A stretch of DNA of 64,000 nt, taken from NCBI GenBank assembly GCA_017304945.1, contig JAFKLG010000063.1:28437-92436 (forward strand), given 5' to 3'. The notes beneath the pieces are model-generated. The model was not told the DNA's origin. It saw only the letters and a list, made by a program, of their open reading frames with translations, and searched no databases. The position numbers were made by a program, and so were the translations under genes. This document shows, piece after piece, positions 46,817-55,143 of the stretch. This DNA is from Rhodospirillales bacterium. GTDB taxonomy: Bacteria; Pseudomonadota; Alphaproteobacteria; Acetobacterales; Acetobacteraceae. Position 1 is the stretch's first letter. Each line of letters begins with the position of its first letter.

Positions 46817-46969
46817 GAGACAGGAGTAGTCCCTCCCAGGTCATCCCGAGACAGGGGCAGTCCCTCCCACGTCATCCCGAGACAGGGGCGGCCCCTCCCA
46901 CGGCGTCCCGAGACAGGGGCGGTCCCTCCCACGGCGTCCGAGACAGGAGTAGTCCCTCCCACGTCATCC
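46817..46969. repeat. Five tandem copies of a 30-31 bp repeat
   Basis: Units at 46817-46847, 46848-46878, 46879-46909, 46910-46939 and 46940-46969 share GAGACAGG, GTCCCTCCCA (CCCCTCCCA in unit 3) and a final CRTCC. They vary at a handful of sites, with units 1 and 5 alike and 3 and 4 alike. Each contains a small palindrome around AGGGGC/GTCCCT. They are head to tail without spacers, so not CRISPR. The array fills much of the 380-base gap (46780-47159) between the convergent pyrC' and FAD oxidoreductase genes; the remainder shows no gene. Confidence 0.92.
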
Positions 46970-46987
46970 GCGGGCTTCGACCCGCGG
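46968..46987. terminator. GC hairpin at the end of the tandem array
   Basis: CCGCGGG (46968-46974) pairs with CCCGCGG (46981-46987) around a CTTCGA loop. It lies between convergent genes and directly follows the last tandem unit. No T-tract, so termination is only likely. Confidence 0.5.
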
Positions 46988-47159
46988 ATCCCCTCCGGCA
47001 CCGCCTATGCGTGCTGGGATCACCAGTCGGGGCCCGGCGACGATCTTGGTGCCGGCGGCGCCGCCCGACCGAACGGCCGCGACCCGACCGCCTGTTCCCC
47101 GTGGGCGGGACAGCCACGACGCCCCGGCCACCGCAACGTGGCGCCGCCCTCCCCGCCCT

Positions 47160-50084
47160 CTACCCCAGCGCGCGCGCCAGCACCTGCACGGAGTGGACCG
47201 CCTCCCGGCCCGAGAGGTCGCGGATCTGCTGGCGGCAGGACGTGCCGTCCGCGACCAGCAGATCCTCCGCCGCCGCGGCGCGGACCGCGGGCAGCAACCC
47301 GGCCTCTGCCATCGCCTGGGACACGTCCCGTGTCTCCGCCTGATAGCCGAACGACCCCGCCATCCCGCAGCAGGAGGACGTGATCGGCTTCACCGCGAGC
47401 TCCGGCACCTGCTTCAGCACCGACAGCGCGTCCGGAAAGGCGCCGAACGACTTCTGGTGGCAATGTCCGTGCACATGCGCCGTCGCGGCGAGCGGTTGCA
47501 GCGGCAGCGCGGGACGCTCGCGAGCCAGGAACTCGCTCAGCAGCATCGCCCGCCCGGCCAGGGCGGCGCTCTCCGGCCCCGGCAGCAGGGAGCGGAATTC
47601 GTCCCGCAGCGTCATCAGGCAGGACGGCTCCAGCCCGATCACCGGGATCCGCCCCGCCAGGCGGCGCAGCGTGCGCCCGGCCTCCTCCCGTGCCTTGTCG
47701 ATCAGCCCGGCCGACAGCCAGGTGCGGCCGCAGCACAGCGGGCGGCCGCGGGTCGGCGGCAGCACCGCGCGATACCCGGCCGCCGCCAGCACGCGCAGTG
47801 CCGCGCGCAGGTTCTCCGGCTCGAAATAGCGGTTGAACGTGTCGGCGAGCAGCATGACCTCGCCCTTCGGTTCCCTCGGCGCCAGCGCCAGCGCCTCGTC
47901 GTCGTGGAACCGGTCGCGCCGCCACGCCGGCAAGGCGCGGTCGGCGGCGATCCCCAGATACCGCTCGCCCATCCGCCGCAATGCCGCCGAGCGGTTGCGC
48001 AGATTGCCGATGCCGGGCAGGCGCGAGAGCACCGGCGCCATCCGGGGCAGTTCGGCAACCAGCGTCTCCCGCCAGCGCAGGCCCTGCCGCTCCGCGCGCT
48101 CAGCGACCACCTCCAGCTTCATCTTCGCCATGTCGACGCCGGTCGGGCATTCGCGCCGGCACGCCTTGCAGGAGACGCACAGCGACATCGCCTCGGCCAC
48201 CGGGTCGGAGGCCATGGCATCGACGCCCAACTGCCCGGTGAGCGCGAGGCGCAGCGTGTTGGCTCGCCCCCGGGTCAGATGCGCCTCGTCCCGCGTCACC
48301 CGATAACTCGGGCACATCACGCCGGCGTCGAAGCCGCGGCAGGTGCCGTTGTTGTTGCACATCTCGACCGCGCCCAGCATTCCGCCCAGCGGGCCGGGGT
48401 GGTCGGACCAGTCGAGCCGCGGCGTGAAATCCGGCGTCGGCGCGTAGCCCGGGCCGTAGCGAAACAGGCCGCGATCATCCATGCGCGGCGGCCGGACGAT
48501 CCGGTTCGGGTTCAGCAACGCGGTCGGGTCGAACGCGTCCTTCACCGTCTCGAAGGCGCGCACGATGCGCGGGCCGAACATCTCGGCATGGAACTCGCTG
48601 CGCACCAGCCCGTCGCCGTGTTCGCCGCTGTGCGACCCCTTGTACTCGCGCACCAGGGCGAAGCATTCCTCGGCGATCGTGCGCATCGTGGCGACGTCGG
48701 CCGGATCCTTCATGTTCAGCACCGGGCGCACATGCAGGCAGCCGACCGAGGCATGCGCGTACCAGGTGCCCTTGCTGCCATGCCGCTCGAACACCTGGTT
48801 GAGCCGTTCGGTGTAGTCGGCCAGATCCTCGAGCGACACCGCGCAGTCCTCGATGAACGAGACCGGTTTCCGGTCCCCCTTCATCGACATCATGATGTTG
48901 AGCCCGGCCTCGCGCACCGCGGCGATGTCGGCCTGGAACCCGGGATCGATCGCGTCCACCACGTCCGGATGGCCGAGATCGCCCATCAGCGCATGCAGCT
49001 CGCGCAGCTTCGCGTGCAGCGCCGCGTCCTCATGGCCGTGGAACTCGACGATCAGCAGGCTGTCCGGCTCGCCGATCAGCATCCCGTCGATGGTGCGGCG
49101 ATAGATCGGGATGCCGCGGCCGAGGTCGATCATGGTGCGGTCGACCAGTTCCACCGCCTCGGGGTCGAGCGTCACGATGTGCCGCGCGGCCTCCATGGCG
49201 GCGCGGAAGGTCGGGAACTGGCAGATCCCCAGCACCTTGCGCGGCTTGATCGGGTGCAGCGTGAGTTCGATGGCGGCGGAGAAGGCCAGCGTGCCTTCCG
49301 ACCCGACCAGCAGCCGCGCGAGGTTCTCCCGTCCGGCGGCGCGGGCGGCCGGGGTGAGCACATCGATGTTGTAGCCGCCGACCCGGCGGAGCTGCTTCGG
49401 AAAGCGCGCCGCGATCTCCTCCGCCTCGGCCGCGCCCAGGCTGCGCAGGCGCTGGATCAGCTCGGCGATCGGGGCCGGCGTGTCGGACCCGAGATTGTCG
49501 GGCACCGTGCCGAACCGGTGCCGCGTGCCGTCGGCCAGGATCGCATCGATCGCCTGCACGTTGTCGGCCATCAGCCCGTAGCGGATCGACTTGGAGCCGC
49601 AGGAATTGTTGCCGGCCATGCCGCCGATCGTGCAGCGCGCATGGGTCGAGGGATCGACCGGGAAGAACAGGCCGTGCGCGCGCAGCGCCGCATTCAGGTG
49701 CCCCAGCACGAGGCCCGGCTCGACCCGCGCGGTGCGCGCGGCGGCATCGACCTGCAGGATGCGGCGGAGATGCTTGGAGCAGTCGATCACCAGTGCGCGG
49801 TTCACCGTCTGCCCGCACTGGCTGGTGCCGCCACCCCGCGGCAGCACCGGCACCCCTTCCTCACGGGCGATCGCCAGGGCCGCGGCCACGTCCTCGATCG
49901 TCTCCGGGACGATCACGCCGATCGGCTCGACCTGGTAGATCGAGGCATCGGTGGCGTAGCGGCCCCGGCTGGCCCGGTCGAACAGTACCTCGCCGCGGAT
50001 CTCCCGGGCGAGCCGAAGGGCGAGGCTGGAATCCCCCGGCGGAACCCTCGTGGCGTTGCTCCGAGCGGTGGGGGTGACGCTCAT
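47160..50084 (-). CDS. FAD-linked D-2-hydroxyacid dehydrogenase with Fe-S domains (YdiJ type)
   Basis: 974 residues. An FAD-binding PCMH domain (about 50-230, VPVLPRGGGTSQCGQ and GGMAGNNSCGSKS) and an FAD-oxidase C-terminal domain come first. Then follow two 4Fe-4S segments (CNNNGTCRGFDAGVMCPSY and CVSCKACRRECPTG near 635) and cysteine-rich CCG motifs at the end (SSCCGMAGSFGY). This order matches YdiJ-like quinone-linked D-lactate/D-2-hydroxyglutarate dehydrogenases. Electrons probably go to the membrane quinone pool. It is divergent from the serine-glyoxylate aminotransferase gene across 274 bases. Confidence 0.9.
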   Translation of the reverse strand: MSVTPTARSNATRVPPGDSSLALRLAREIRGEVLFDRASRGRYATDASIYQVEPIGVIVPETIEDVAAALAIAREEGVPVLPRGGGTSQCGQTVNRALVIDCSKHLRRILQVDAAARTARVEPGLVLGHLNAALRAHGLFFPVDPSTHARCTIGGMAGNNSCGSKSIRYGLMADNVQAIDAILADGTRHRFGTVPDNLGSDTPAPIAELIQRLRSLGAAEAEEIAARFPKQLRRVGGYNIDVLTPAARAAGRENLARLLVGSEGTLAFSAAIELTLHPIKPRKVLGICQFPTFRAAMEAARHIVTLDPEAVELVDRTMIDLGRGIPIYRRTIDGMLIGEPDSLLIVEFHGHEDAALHAKLRELHALMGDLGHPDVVDAIDPGFQADIAAVREAGLNIMMSMKGDRKPVSFIEDCAVSLEDLADYTERLNQVFERHGSKGTWYAHASVGCLHVRPVLNMKDPADVATMRTIAEECFALVREYKGSHSGEHGDGLVRSEFHAEMFGPRIVRAFETVKDAFDPTALLNPNRIVRPPRMDDRGLFRYGPGYAPTPDFTPRLDWSDHPGPLGGMLGAVEMCNNNGTCRGFDAGVMCPSYRVTRDEAHLTRGRANTLRLALTGQLGVDAMASDPVAEAMSLCVSCKACRRECPTGVDMAKMKLEVVAERAERQGLRWRETLVAELPRMAPVLSRLPGIGNLRNRSAALRRMGERYLGIAADRALPAWRRDRFHDDEALALAPREPKGEVMLLADTFNRYFEPENLRAALRVLAAAGYRAVLPPTRGRPLCCGRTWLSAGLIDKAREEAGRTLRRLAGRIPVIGLEPSCLMTLRDEFRSLLPGPESAALAGRAMLLSEFLARERPALPLQPLAATAHVHGHCHQKSFGAFPDALSVLKQVPELAVKPITSSCCGMAGSFGYQAETRDVSQAMAEAGLLPAVRAAAAEDLLVADGTSCRQQIRDLSGREAVHSVQVLARALG

Positions 50085-50358
50085 GAGGCCGGTTCCCGAA
50101 TGAGAGGCGGGCGCGGACGGAGGTCACGCGCCCCGATGAGGGGCTGGTCGTCCCCTATCTCGACCACTCGGCGCGGCCCGGCAAGTCCCTGCCCTCGGGC
50201 CGAGGCCCGTGCGCGCGGACCGACGGCAGCGCTTTCCGGCCCGGTCCGATCCCTGCGGTGCGTTTGCTTTTCGGCAATCGATGAATTTCTAACCACCCCG
50301 CCTAGCCCGCAACGCCGAGACGCGGCACGCTGCGGTCGCCCACTCCGCGAGGTGCCCG

Positions 50359-51534
50359 ATGCCCCGTCCGCATGCCGCAGGCCGCCATTTCCTGCAGATC
50401 CCCGGCCCGACCAACGTTCCGGATCGGGTGCTGCGCGCCATCGACGCCCCGACGATCGATCATCGCGGTCCCGATTTCGGGGAACTCGGTCGTTCCGTGC
50501 TGCAGCGCCTGCGGGCGGTGTTCAAGACGGACGGTCCGGTCGTGATCTATCCCGCCTCCGGCACCGGCGCCTGGGAAGCGGCGCTCACCAACACGCTCTC
50601 CCCCGGCGACACGGTGCTGATGTGCCGCACCGGGTGGTTCGCGACCTTGTGGAAGGATCTCGCGGACCGGCTCGGTCTCGCCCCCATCTTCATCGAGACC
50701 GATTGGCGGCGCGGCGCCGACGTCCCCGCCATCGCCGATGCGCTGGCCGCCGACCGCACGCACCGGATCAAGGCGGTGTGCGTCGTGCACAACGAGACCT
50801 CCACCGGCTGCACCTCCAACGTCGCCGCGGTGCGCGAGGCGCTGGACGCCGCGGGCCACCCGGCGCTGCTGCTGGTCGACACGATCTCCTCGCTCGCCTC
50901 GATCGACTACCAGCACGACGCGTGGGGCGTGGACGTGACGGTCGCCGGCTCGCAGAAGGGATTGATGCTGCCCCCCGGCCTGTCCTTCAACGCGGTCGGG
51001 CCCAAGGCGCTGGCCGCCGCCGAGACCGCGAAGCTGCCACGCAGCTACTGGGACTGGCGGCCCATGCTGGAGGCGAATGCCGGCGGCTATTTCCCCTACA
51101 CGCCGAACACCAACCTGTTGTTCGGCCTCGACGCCGCCGTCTCGATGCTGCTGGAAGAAGGGCTGGACGCCGTCTTCGCCCGCCACGCCCGCCACGCCGA
51201 GGCAACCCGCCGCGCCGTCGAGGCCTGGGGGCTCGAGACGCAATGCGCGGTCGCGAGCGATCACTCCAACTCGCTGACCGCGGTGCGGCTGCCCGAAGGG
51301 CACAGCGCCGACGCGCTCCGCGCCCTCATCCTCGAGAAGCACAACATGAGCCTCGGCAACGGGCTCGGCATCCTCAAGGACCGGGTGTTCCGCATCGGCC
51401 ATCTGGGTGATTTCGGCGACCTGCAACTGATCGGCACCCTGGGCGGGGTGGAGATGGGGCTGCGTGCGGCGGGCGTGCCGCACCGGCCGGGAGGCGTGCA
51501 GGCCGCCATCACCTCTCTGTCGGGAAATGCATGA
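50359..51534 (+). CDS. Serine-glyoxylate aminotransferase (class V)
   Basis: PLP enzyme transferring the amino group of serine to glyoxylate, giving hydroxypyruvate and glycine, central to the serine cycle. 391 residues. Starts with HFLQIPGPTNVPDRVLRAID, has the IYPASGTGAWEAALTN loop, LLVDTISSLASIDYQHDAWG and the PLP lysine in VAGSQKGLMLPPGLSF. With isocitrate lyase at 1295 the window contains both a glyoxylate producer and a consumer. No other serine-cycle genes are adjacent. Confidence 0.92.
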   Translation: MPRPHAAGRHFLQIPGPTNVPDRVLRAIDAPTIDHRGPDFGELGRSVLQRLRAVFKTDGPVVIYPASGTGAWEAALTNTLSPGDTVLMCRTGWFATLWKDLADRLGLAPIFIETDWRRGADVPAIADALAADRTHRIKAVCVVHNETSTGCTSNVAAVREALDAAGHPALLLVDTISSLASIDYQHDAWGVDVTVAGSQKGLMLPPGLSFNAVGPKALAAAETAKLPRSYWDWRPMLEANAGGYFPYTPNTNLLFGLDAAVSMLLEEGLDAVFARHARHAEATRRAVEAWGLETQCAVASDHSNSLTAVRLPEGHSADALRALILEKHNMSLGNGLGILKDRVFRIGHLGDFGDLQLIGTLGGVEMGLRAAGVPHRPGGVQAAITSLSGNA

Positions 51535-51603
51535 GGCTGCTGGGCAGCGTGACGCGGTGCGGGCACCCGCAGCTTGGATGAGGCAGAAGGTGGTGGCGGA
51601 GCA

Positions 51604-52302
51604 ATGATCGACCTCTGGACCTGGCCGACGCCGAACGGCCACAAGGTGCACATCGCCCTCGAGGAACTCGAACTCGCCTATACCGTGATCCCGGTGAACA
51701 TCGGCAAGGGGGAGCAGTTCAGGGCGGAGTTCCTGGCCATCACGCCGAACCACCGCATCCCCGCGATCGTTGATCATGACGGCCCGAACGGACAGCCCCT
51801 GACCCTGTTCGAGTCAGCGGCGATCCTGATCTACCTGTCAGAGAAATGCGGCGGTCGGCTGATCCCGGCCGACCCGGCCGGGCGCTATGCCTGCCTGCAA
51901 TGGATGATGTTCCAGATGGGTGGCATCGGCCCGATGTTCGGGCAGTACGCGCATTTCGCCCATTACGCGATGGAGAAGATCCCCTACGCGATCGAGCGGT
52001 ACGCCAACGAAGTGCAGCGGCTGCATCGCGTGCTCGACAAGCGGCTGGCCCAGGCCGAATGGCTGGCCGGAAGCGAGTACAGCATGGCGGACATCATCAA
52101 CTTTCCCTGGATCCGGAATTCGGAGCGGCGTGGGATCGATCTCACGCGATTTCCGAACGTGAAACGCTGGCATGATGCAATGGCGGCTCGCCCAGCCGTG
52201 CAGCGCGGCGTTGCGGTGCTGAAGGAAAAGCAGCGACGCGGCCCGCTGACCGACGCCGAGCGGGACGTGATGTTCGGGCGCACCCAGTACACGCCCCACT
52301 GA
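51604..52302 (+). CDS. Glutathione S-transferase family (YfcG/nu-class-like)
   Basis: 232 residues. The N-terminal thioredoxin-like domain starts DLWTWPTPNGHKVHIALEEL, where the TPNGHKV active-site segment is that of the YfcG/Ure2-like (nu) class. The glutathione-binding TLFESAAILIYLSEK is near residue 70. The helical C-terminal domain ends in a conserved WLAGSEYSMADIINFPWI. Nu-class members act as disulfide-bond reductases. GGAG lies just before ATG 51604. Its link to the neighbouring aminotransferase is unclear. Confidence 0.92.
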   Translation: MIDLWTWPTPNGHKVHIALEELELAYTVIPVNIGKGEQFRAEFLAITPNHRIPAIVDHDGPNGQPLTLFESAAILIYLSEKCGGRLIPADPAGRYACLQWMMFQMGGIGPMFGQYAHFAHYAMEKIPYAIERYANEVQRLHRVLDKRLAQAEWLAGSEYSMADIINFPWIRNSERRGIDLTRFPNVKRWHDAMAARPAVQRGVAVLKEKQRRGPLTDAERDVMFGRTQYTPH

Positions 52303-52638
52303 ACCTCGGCGCGCGCCCCGGCCGGGCGTGGGGCCGAACGAGGCGACCAGCGCGCATGGCGCGGTTGTAGACGACCGGTCCGGCATTTACCCGATCGATC
52401 ACGCGAGTGCATCTATGTCCATGACGGCAATCATAGGTTGTCCAACTCAGGACCGCTTTTCCTCGTGATCCACGCGCCTGAGTTGCAGAGGGAACTATCT
52501 GGCGAGTGATCTATTGCCACACTCCTCGGAATTCAGCGGCCGCTCAAAATTTTCCTAGATTTTGTTGACGGCATGCAAGTATTGACCACCGGCAACTAAC
52601 GGCTCAAACGCCCGCTCTCAGGGGCAGGAAGCAAGCAC
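52303..52638. promoter_or_regulatory. Leader/promoter region of the pterin operon
   Basis: 336 bases with a lower GC content than its flanks, especially 52500-52590. The sequence TTGACG at 52565-52570 is a reasonable -35, but the -10 is not clear. I looked for a preQ1 riboswitch ahead of the PTPS homologue and did not see the expected pattern. No gene is visible. Confidence 0.45.
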
Positions 52639-53007
52639 ATGCTCGAGACATTCGTCGAATTCACGTTCGAAGCGGCACACCAGATCCCGCCCTTCTCGGG
52701 GATTCACGGTCACACGTTCCGCGCCGTGGTCCATCTCACCGGCGAGCGAGACCCGGTATTCGGATGGACCCATAATTTGTACGAGGTGGAGGAGGTGATC
52801 GCCGCCACCAAAAAGCTGATCGACAATAGTTATTTGAATGAGATCGAAGGGCTGGAAGTCCCATCGATCGAGAATGTCGCCGAGTGGTTGTGGAATCGGT
52901 TCGAGCCGAAGCTCCCCGGCCTCGATCGCATCTCGCTCTCCCGCGGCTTCGACGGCGCCCAGGAAGGCTGCGTTTTTTCCGGTCGTCGCATGAAGAGTGC
53001 CGCCTGA
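52639..53007 (+). CDS. 6-pyruvoyl-tetrahydropterin synthase/QueD homologue with altered active site
   Basis: 122 residues, PTPS fold. The three zinc histidines are present (FEAAHQI; GIHGHTF). The catalytic cysteine that normally lies four residues before HGH is a Phe (PFSGIHGH), and the usual Asp-His of the triad reads Asp-Asn (LIDNSYLNE). The late glutamate strand is also changed (ISLSRGFDG). The PSIENVAEWLW segment is kept. So it is unlikely to be a normal QueD or PTPS; it may carry out a different step on dihydroneopterin triphosphate or bind a pterin. AGGAAG is seven bases before the ATG. First gene of a five-gene operon, overlapping folE. Confidence 0.8.
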   Translation: MLETFVEFTFEAAHQIPPFSGIHGHTFRAVVHLTGERDPVFGWTHNLYEVEEVIAATKKLIDNSYLNEIEGLEVPSIENVAEWLWNRFEPKLPGLDRISLSRGFDGAQEGCVFSGRRMKSAA

Positions 53008-53672
53008 TGACAATCCTGCACCGTCTCCGTCCCGCCCGCCGTGCCAACGAGGCCGTCGGTGAGGGGCTCAGCCCCGGCGAACGCGCGGCCATGATCGGCG
53101 CCGCTGCCAGCAAGCTCGCCGAACTGTTCGACGTGCTGCACGTCGACCACCGCAACGACCACAACACGCGGGAGACCCCGTCCCGTGTCGCCCGGATGTT
53201 CGTGGACGAGATCATGCACGGCCGCTTCGCCGCGCCGCCGGCCCTGACCGAGTTCGACAATGTCGAGGCGTTCGACCAGTTGATCGTGATCGGCCCGATC
53301 GACGTGCGCTCGACCTGCGCCCATCACCTGATGCCGATCTACGGGGAAGCCTTTCTCGGCGTCCTCCCGTCAGCGGACGGGAAGGTGATCGGGCTTTCGA
53401 AATATGATCGCATCGTCGATCATTTCTCGGGCAGACTGCAGATCCAGGAAGAACTCACGAAGCAGATCGGTCAGTTCATCATGGACAAGACCGAACCGCG
53501 CGGGGTCGCGGTGCGGATCAGCGCGGTGCACATGTGCAAGACGCATCGCGGCGTCCGGGCCAGCCATCGCAGCCGCATGATCACCAGCGCCTATTTCGGC
53601 ACGCTCGCCGAGGATCCGGCACGCAAGGACGAATTCCTGCGCGAATGCGCCGGGCTCGCCCAGACGGCCTGA
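53007..53672 (+). CDS. folE: GTP cyclohydrolase I
   Basis: Opens GTP to 7,8-dihydroneopterin triphosphate, the entry to folate, pterin and 7-deazaguanine synthesis. 221 residues. Zinc ligands and catalytic residues are in place: STCAHHLMPIYGEA (Cys, His-His), GLSKYDRIVDHFSGRLQIQE, and HMCKTHRGVR (His, Cys). The core family site CEHH is here CAHH. The ATG overlaps the previous stop (TGATG). The long upstream extension of the frame is not used. Its place before the permease, PruR-like and DcpA-like genes suggests a pterin signal rather than folate supply (inference). Confidence 0.94.
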   Translation: MTILHRLRPARRANEAVGEGLSPGERAAMIGAAASKLAELFDVLHVDHRNDHNTRETPSRVARMFVDEIMHGRFAAPPALTEFDNVEAFDQLIVIGPIDVRSTCAHHLMPIYGEAFLGVLPSADGKVIGLSKYDRIVDHFSGRLQIQEELTKQIGQFIMDKTEPRGVAVRISAVHMCKTHRGVRASHRSRMITSAYFGTLAEDPARKDEFLRECAGLAQTA

Positions 53673-53674
53673 CG

Positions 53675-54613
53675 GTGGAACCGGGGGGCGCGCTCAATCC
53701 TGCCGAGCGGCGCGGCCCCTCGGCAGTCCGGACGGTGGCGGGAAGCGATTTCGCCCCGCTCGGCATCGGGCTCGCCCTCGCTGCCTACTCGCTGCTGTCC
53801 GTGCAGGATGCGAGCGTCAAGTACCTCGTCGCCACCGTGCCGGTCTGGCAGGTGCTGTTCGTCCGTAGCGCCATCCTGGTCGGCGGCTGCGTCGCCGTCG
53901 GTGGCGGCGCGCTGCTGTCGCGCGTCACCACCTCCCCCATCCTGCCGCTGCTGATCCGGCGTGGCGCGGTGACCCTCGCGGCCTGGTTCTGCTACTTCTC
54001 CGCCGCCCGCGCCCTGCCGCTCGGGCAGCTGACCACCCTCTATTTCACCGCGCCGGTGGTCGTCGCGCTGCTGGCCGCCCCCCTTCTGGGGGAACGCGTG
54101 GGGCCGGCGCGCTGGGCCGCCGTGGGGGTGGGCTTCGCCGGCGCCACCTGTGCCGCCGATCCGACCGGGCTCACGCTCTCCTGGTCGACCGGCCTCGTCC
54201 TCGGTGCCGCGGTGCTCTGGGGCTATGGCGTCATCCTCACCCGCCAGATCGCCCGGCGTGAGCCGTCGCTCGTGCAGATGTTCTGCAACAACCTGTTCTT
54301 CCTGGTGGTCACCGGGGTGGCGGCCGCGCTTTCCTGGCACACGCCCACCCTCCTGGAAGCGATGCTGCTGCTCGTGGTCGCCGTCCTCGGCGGTGCCGGG
54401 CAGTTCGCCCTGTTCGAATCCGCCCGGCATGTTGCCGCCTCACTCACTGCGCCGCTGGAATATTCCGCGCTGGTCTGGGCATTTCTGCTAGGGTTCCTGG
54501 TCTGGGGTGACGTTCCCGAACCCCATGTTTATCTCGGCGCCGGCTTGATCCTGTGCGCAGGACTGGGTCTCCTGGTCATCGAGCGCGCGCGGCAGAGTCG
54601 CGTGACCACTTGA
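53675..54613 (+). CDS. DMT/EamA-family permease
   Basis: 312 residues from GTG 53675, two bases after the folE stop. Ten membrane helices in two EamA repeats: the first has FVRSAILVGGCVA, RRGAVTLAAWFCYFSAARAL and YFTAPVVVALLAAPLLGERV; the second AAVLWGYGVILTRQIARREP and FESARHVAASLTAPLEYSALVWAFLLGFLVWGD. DMT carriers export metabolites or amino acids. In this operon a pterin or pterin precursor is a reasonable cargo, but there is no direct evidence. Confidence 0.85.
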   Translation: MEPGGALNPAERRGPSAVRTVAGSDFAPLGIGLALAAYSLLSVQDASVKYLVATVPVWQVLFVRSAILVGGCVAVGGGALLSRVTTSPILPLLIRRGAVTLAAWFCYFSAARALPLGQLTTLYFTAPVVVALLAAPLLGERVGPARWAAVGVGFAGATCAADPTGLTLSWSTGLVLGAAVLWGYGVILTRQIARREPSLVQMFCNNLFFLVVTGVAAALSWHTPTLLEAMLLLVVAVLGGAGQFALFESARHVAASLTAPLEYSALVWAFLLGFLVWGDVPEPHVYLGAGLILCAGLGLLVIERARQSRVTT

Positions 54614-54630
54614 TCGAGAAGGAACTCCCT

Positions 54631-55143
54631 GTGCGCCTGACACGTCGCAACTTCGCAGCCACTTCGATCGGTCTGGCCACCCTGCCCCGCCTGGCACGCG
54701 CCGCCGACCTGGCGACGCCGACCGACCGGGTCATCCTGACCGTTTCCGGCAAGATCGGGCGCACGAACGGCGGCGGCCATGCCCGCTTCGACCGCCAGAT
54801 GCTCGAGGCGCTGGGCCCGTACGGCTTCACCACGCGCACGCCCTGGTACGATGGTCCGATGCGCTTCGACGGCGTCCGCATGAGCAGCCTGATGGAAGCG
54901 GTGCAGGCACACGGGGAGTCCGTGATCGCCACCGCCCTGAACGACTACGAGACCCACATCCCGATCAGCGACTTCGCCGAATACGGCGTGCTGCTCGCGA
55001 TGAAACGCAATGGCGAATACATGCCGGTCCGCGACAAGGGGCCGCTGTTCATCCTCTATCCGTTCGACGAGAACCCCACCTTGCAGATCCAGAAGATCTA
55101 CGGCCGCTGCGCCTGGCAGCTCGCCCGTATGACCATCACATGA
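54631..55143 (+). CDS. PruR-like periplasmic pterin-sensor homologue (SUOX/MPT-fold)
   Basis: 170 residues. A twin-arginine signal (LTRRNFAATSIGLATLPRLA) exports it. The body resembles the molybdopterin-binding fold of sulfite oxidase-like proteins (DRVILTVSGKIGR; ALNDYETHIPISDFAEYGVL; GPLFILYPFDENP), but the only cysteine is Cys160, so the molybdenum-coordinating cysteine is missing. In Agrobacterium, PruR of this kind binds pterins and controls the DcpA GGDEF-EAL protein. GTG 54631 has AAGGA seven bases upstream. The stop overlaps the next gene's ATG (ATGA), so it is coupled to the cyclase/phosphodiesterase. Confidence 0.82.
   Translation: MRLTRRNFAATSIGLATLPRLARAADLATPTDRVILTVSGKIGRTNGGGHARFDRQMLEALGPYGFTTRTPWYDGPMRFDGVRMSSLMEAVQAHGESVIATALNDYETHIPISDFAEYGVLLAMKRNGEYMPVRDKGPLFILYPFDENPTLQIQKIYGRCAWQLARMTIT

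Noticed and set aside
46817..46969. CRISPR array
   Set aside because: The units are contiguous with no unique spacers and no cas genes are nearby.
47007..51410. A 1467-codon plus-strand frame opposite the FAD oxidoreductase and into the aminotransferase
   Set aside because: The opposite strand encodes YdiJ-type Fe-S and FAD motifs, and the frame's translation is low-complexity Arg/His/Gln-rich.
52303..52638. preQ1 riboswitch ahead of the QueD-like gene
   Set aside because: I could not find the short stem-loop with A-rich tail pattern, and the gene is not a normal QueD.
53534..53674. ATG start for the DMT permease at 53534
   Set aside because: It lies inside folE in another frame and adds an arginine-rich non-membrane tail; GTG 53675 follows the folE stop directly.
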